Positions 61,999 to 64,000 of a stretch of DNA of 64,000 nt are shown here, in pieces; position 1 is the first letter of the stretch, and each line of letters begins with the position of its first letter. The DNA lies in contig NZ_CADFGP010000020.1 in NCBI RefSeq assembly GCF_902833905.1, positions 62,001 to 126,000 on the forward strand. Reading direction: 5' to 3'. This DNA comes from Paraburkholderia tuberum STM678 (GTDB lineage: Bacteria; Pseudomonadota; Gammaproteobacteria; Burkholderiales; Burkholderiaceae). The notes beneath the pieces are model-generated. The model searched no databases, was not told where the DNA came from, and saw nothing but the letters and a program-made list of their open reading frames with translations. The translations under genes and the position numbers were made by a program.

Positions 61999-62047
61999 GT
62001 TTTTCACCGGCCTCGCCGGGCCGGTTGGATTTGCGCGGACGAAGCGC

Positions 62048-62701
62048 TTAATGCAGGCCCGCGATGTAGTCGGCAACCGCTTTGATTTCGTTGTCCGACA
62101 GACGCGATGCTATCGCATGCATCGCGTCGTTGTTATTACGAGCGCCCGGACCTTGCGTGAACGCGGTCAATTGCGTGACCGAGTACTCGGCCCACTGCCC
62201 CGACAGGCGTGGATACTGGATCGGAATGCCCTGCCCCGTGGGCCCGTGACAGGCCGCGCAGGCCGGCACCCCGCGGTCGGCAATCCCACCGCGATAGATC
62301 TGCTGCCCCACCGCGACGGTCTTCTTGTTGTGCGCATAGCCTGGCTTGGGCGTCTGCGTCGAGAAGTAAGCCGCGACGTTGATCATGTCCTGATCGGAAA
62401 GCGCGGCGGCCATGCCCGCCATGATCGCATTGTTGCGCGCGGCCTGTTTGGCGCCCGGCTGCGGCTTGAAATCTCTGAGCTGCTTGACGAGGTACTCAGG
62501 ATGCTGGCCCGCCAGTTTCGGGTATGCGCCGCCGGCACTGTTGCCGTCTGCGCCGTGACATGACGCGCATACCTGTACCGCGATTGCCTGCCCCCGATTG
62601 ATGTCCGGCTTTGCCGGATCTGCTGCTCGTGCCTGAATTGCCAAACCTGAAAGACCTGCCGTTACATGAAGCACCATCAGAGTCTTGCACAGTCGATTCA
62701 T
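62048..62701 (-). CDS. Di-haem cytochrome c4
   Basis: A 217-residue periplasmic cytochrome with a Sec signal peptide (cleavage near ARA-AD) and two haem-binding sites, VCASCHG and ACAACHG, each followed by a class I cytochrome c domain with a distal Met (for example MAGMAAALSD and the NNDAMHAIAS region). The two-domain layout is that of cytochrome c4, an electron donor to terminal oxidases. It is upstream of the System II maturation genes that would attach its haems. The start is ATG 62701. Confidence 0.92.
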   Translation of the reverse strand: MNRLCKTLMVLHVTAGLSGLAIQARAADPAKPDINRGQAIAVQVCASCHGADGNSAGGAYPKLAGQHPEYLVKQLRDFKPQPGAKQAARNNAIMAGMAAALSDQDMINVAAYFSTQTPKPGYAHNKKTVAVGQQIYRGGIADRGVPACAACHGPTGQGIPIQYPRLSGQWAEYSVTQLTAFTQGPGARNNNDAMHAIASRLSDNEIKAVADYIAGLH

Positions 62702-62827
62702 TCGCACACCCTGTCTCGTCTTGTGGGATTTTAGATGTTCTGCAAAGTACGACGACGGCGACCGAGTGACCGCCAGGAGCCGCCAAGGCACGTGGGGCGG
62801 CCTCCTAAGGTTTTCAGTAAACCATCG

Positions 62828-62839
62828 TATTGTACAATA
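62828..62839. promoter_or_regulatory. Palindromic divergent -10 region between cytochrome c4 and engB
   Basis: TATTGTACAATA is a perfect 12-bp palindrome containing TACAAT on both strands, so it could supply overlapping -10 boxes for the divergent genes or a dimeric operator. No good -35 boxes were identified. Confidence 0.35.
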
Positions 62840-62921
62840 ACTCGCTAATCGCTTAGACGCCAGTCGGGCTTGACCCCGTTCCCGCTGCGGACTCCGCAGC
62901 TTCTCCAATCTGGCTTCCACC

Positions 62922-63584
62922 ATGCCCTTCCTGCTCCACGAATCCCGCTTCTATACCACCGTCAATCATCTGCGCGACCTGCCGGCCACCGCGCAGCCCG
63001 AGATCGCTTTCGCGGGACGCTCGAACGCGGGCAAATCGACCGCGATCAACGTGCTCTGCAATCAGAAGCGACTTGCATTCGCAAGTAAGACGCCTGGCCG
63101 CACGCAGCACATCAATTATTTTTCGGTTGGCAAGGCGGATGAGCCGACCGCCTATCTGGTCGACCTGCCGGGCTACGGTTATGCGGAAGTGCCGGGTGCG
63201 GCGAAGGCGCACTGGGAAGCGCTGCTGTCCACGTATCTGCAATCGCGCTCGCAACTGCGCGGCATGATCCTCATGATGGATTCGCGCCGCCCTCTGACGG
63301 ATCTCGATCGGCGCATGATCGAGTGGTTCGCGCCGACCGGCAAGCCGATCCACACGCTGCTCACCAAATGCGACAAATTGACGCGTCAGGAAAGCACGAA
63401 CGCATTGCGCACCGCGCAGAAGGGACTGGCCGAATATCGGGCTGCGGGCTATCGCGGCGAACTCACCGCGCAACTGTTTTCGGCGCTCAAGCGAACGGGG
63501 CTCGATGAAGCGCATGAGCTGATCGAGAGCTGGCTGATCCCGGAGGCAGCGGGCGAAACAGGCGAAACGCCGGCCGCGGGCTGA
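62922..63584 (+). CDS. engB: Ribosome biogenesis GTP-binding protein EngB (YsxC)
   Basis: EngB is a TRAFAC-class GTPase needed for assembly of the large ribosomal subunit. The 220-residue protein has G1 GRSNAGKS (residues 32-39), the switch region SKTPGRTQ, G3 DLPGYGYA and G4 TKCDKL, in the right order, and a SALKRTG segment corresponding to G5. The start ATG 62922 gives the normal MxFLLHxxRFYTTVNHL beginning. Hairpin and A-rich sequences follow before hemB. Confidence 0.95.
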   Translation: MPFLLHESRFYTTVNHLRDLPATAQPEIAFAGRSNAGKSTAINVLCNQKRLAFASKTPGRTQHINYFSVGKADEPTAYLVDLPGYGYAEVPGAAKAHWEALLSTYLQSRSQLRGMILMMDSRRPLTDLDRRMIEWFAPTGKPIHTLLTKCDKLTRQESTNALRTAQKGLAEYRAAGYRGELTAQLFSALKRTGLDEAHELIESWLIPEAAGETGETPAAG

Positions 63585-63663
63585 ACGCATATCAATGCAG
63601 GAATCCCGCGGCACGCGTGATATGCCTGTAAAACCCGCGTCAGAGCGCGTTTGCGGCCGCGCA

Positions 63664-63692
63664 TAAAAAAACCCGCCGCTTGAACGGCGGGT
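63664..63692 (-). terminator. Minus-strand Rho-independent terminator
   Basis: An 8-bp perfect GC stem (ACCCGCCG / CGGCGGGT) is followed on the minus strand by seven T residues. On the plus strand it is followed by CAAAC, so it works only leftward. No annotated minus-strand gene lies to its right within the window. Confidence 0.8.
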
Positions 63693-63770
63693 CAAACAGC
63701 CTAATCGAAAAACGACAGGCACCCGCTCAGGGAGGAGAAGCGGGGAGGTCAGCGCTAGGCGCCTTGCTCG
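63664..63770 (-). ncRNA. Candidate small RNA with anti-Shine-Dalgarno-like loop
   Basis: On the minus strand this gap folds by eye into a closing stem GCCTA (63760-63756) with TAGGC (63703-63699), an inner hairpin CCCGCT / AGCGGG whose 11-base loop contains CTCCTCCC (63737-63730), and a terminator stem ACCCGCCG / CGGCGGGT followed by seven T residues (63692-63664). A TATCAT box lies at 63782-63777, but no good -35 is seen. The terminator faces away from engB and hemB, so it does not serve either. E. coli spf also lies next to engB (yihA); that is a positional parallel only. Confidence 0.5.
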
Positions 63771-63862
63771 ATCGGTATGATATACCATTGTCTCGAAAAG
63801 TTTCCGGGAGCGGAGCCAGGTGCTATTTGTCCACTCCACCTATCCACGATCTTCGATTCGAT

Positions 63863-64000
63863 ATGAGCTTCTACCCGCACTACCGTCCGCGCCGCATGCG
63901 CCGTGACGACTTCTCGCGTCGCATGATGCGCGAAAACATCCTCACGACCAACGATCTGATTTACCCCGTATTCATCGTCGAGGGAACCAACGTGCGGCAA
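63863..64000 (+). CDS. hemB: Porphobilinogen synthase (partial, cut by window edge)
   Basis: The first 46 codons of HemB, which condenses two 5-aminolevulinate molecules to porphobilinogen. The start MSFYPHYRPRRMRR and the following TTNDLIYPVFIVEG match the N-terminus of the family (the LI(Y/L)P(V/I)FVxEG segment). The frame is open to the window edge. It lies downstream of engB, its usual neighbour in Burkholderiaceae. Confidence 0.9.
   Translation, partial: MSFYPHYRPRRMRRDDFSRRMMRENILTTNDLIYPVFIVEGTNVRQ

Noticed and set aside
62853..63839. A 328-codon minus-strand frame covering engB and the engB-hemB gap
   Set aside because: It is the antisense shadow of engB with no homology features; the gap it crosses contains a minus-strand terminator that would cut its transcript.

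Overview
The window is a GC-rich, densely coded chromosomal segment from a Burkholderiaceae bacterium, most likely Burkholderia or Paraburkholderia. This rests on the gene order hisBHAFIE-hinT-tatABC, an mla operon that includes mlaA, gltBD beside a RAYT-like gene, pilMNO-pilQ-aroK-aroB-dgt, lptM-lysA and engB-hemB, together with strong G/C bias at third codon positions. No rRNA, tRNA, CRISPR array, prophage or intact insertion sequence was seen. Both window ends cut genes: tatC at the left and hemB at the right.

Layout. Positions 1-18245 (minus strand) form one long co-directional block. It runs from mlaF at 18245 through mlaEDACB (phospholipid transport), a YadG/YadH-like ABC exporter, ibaG, murA, hisGDCBHAFIE, a DUF4870 membrane protein and hinT to tatABC. 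Many junctions are 4-bp ATGA or GTGA overlaps. Perfect TATAAT -10 boxes lie ahead of mlaF and ahead of the ABC exporter. Positions 18337-22092 hold thiO-thiS-thiG-thiE behind a clear TPP riboswitch.

Positions 22529-35032 are more accessory. They hold an SbmA/YddA-type ABC transporter coupled to an SDR protein without the canonical active-site motif, a small secreted protein, a lipoprotein gene that looks frameshifted at its start, two paralogous OmpR-type regulators (one with a histidine kinase), an isolated flgH paralogue, a Tat-exported phosphatase-fold lipoprotein with Ser in place of the catalytic Cys, an MFS transporter and a D-amino-acid dehydrogenase.

Positions 35230-45603 contain gltD and gltB, a RAYT-family protein that has lost its HUH and Tyr catalytic residues, an OmpW porin, a DUF883 protein and a dGTPase-like gene. 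Positions 45676-51743 (minus) contain aroB, aroK, pilQ, a fused PilO-PilP protein, pilN and pilM. They are followed on the plus strand by the PBP1a gene, with cyaY convergent to it and lptM-lysA beyond. The right end holds msrPQ, the System II cytochrome c maturation genes resB-ccsB, cytochrome c4, engB and hemB.

The most interesting items are the catalytically stripped RAYT protein upstream of gltB, a possible small RNA on the minus strand between engB and hemB with an anti-Shine-Dalgarno-like C-rich loop, the Cys-to-Ser phosphatase-like lipoprotein, the PilO-PilP fusion, and the isolated FlgH paralogue beside duplicated response regulators. All were read by eye from sequence; no database search was run.
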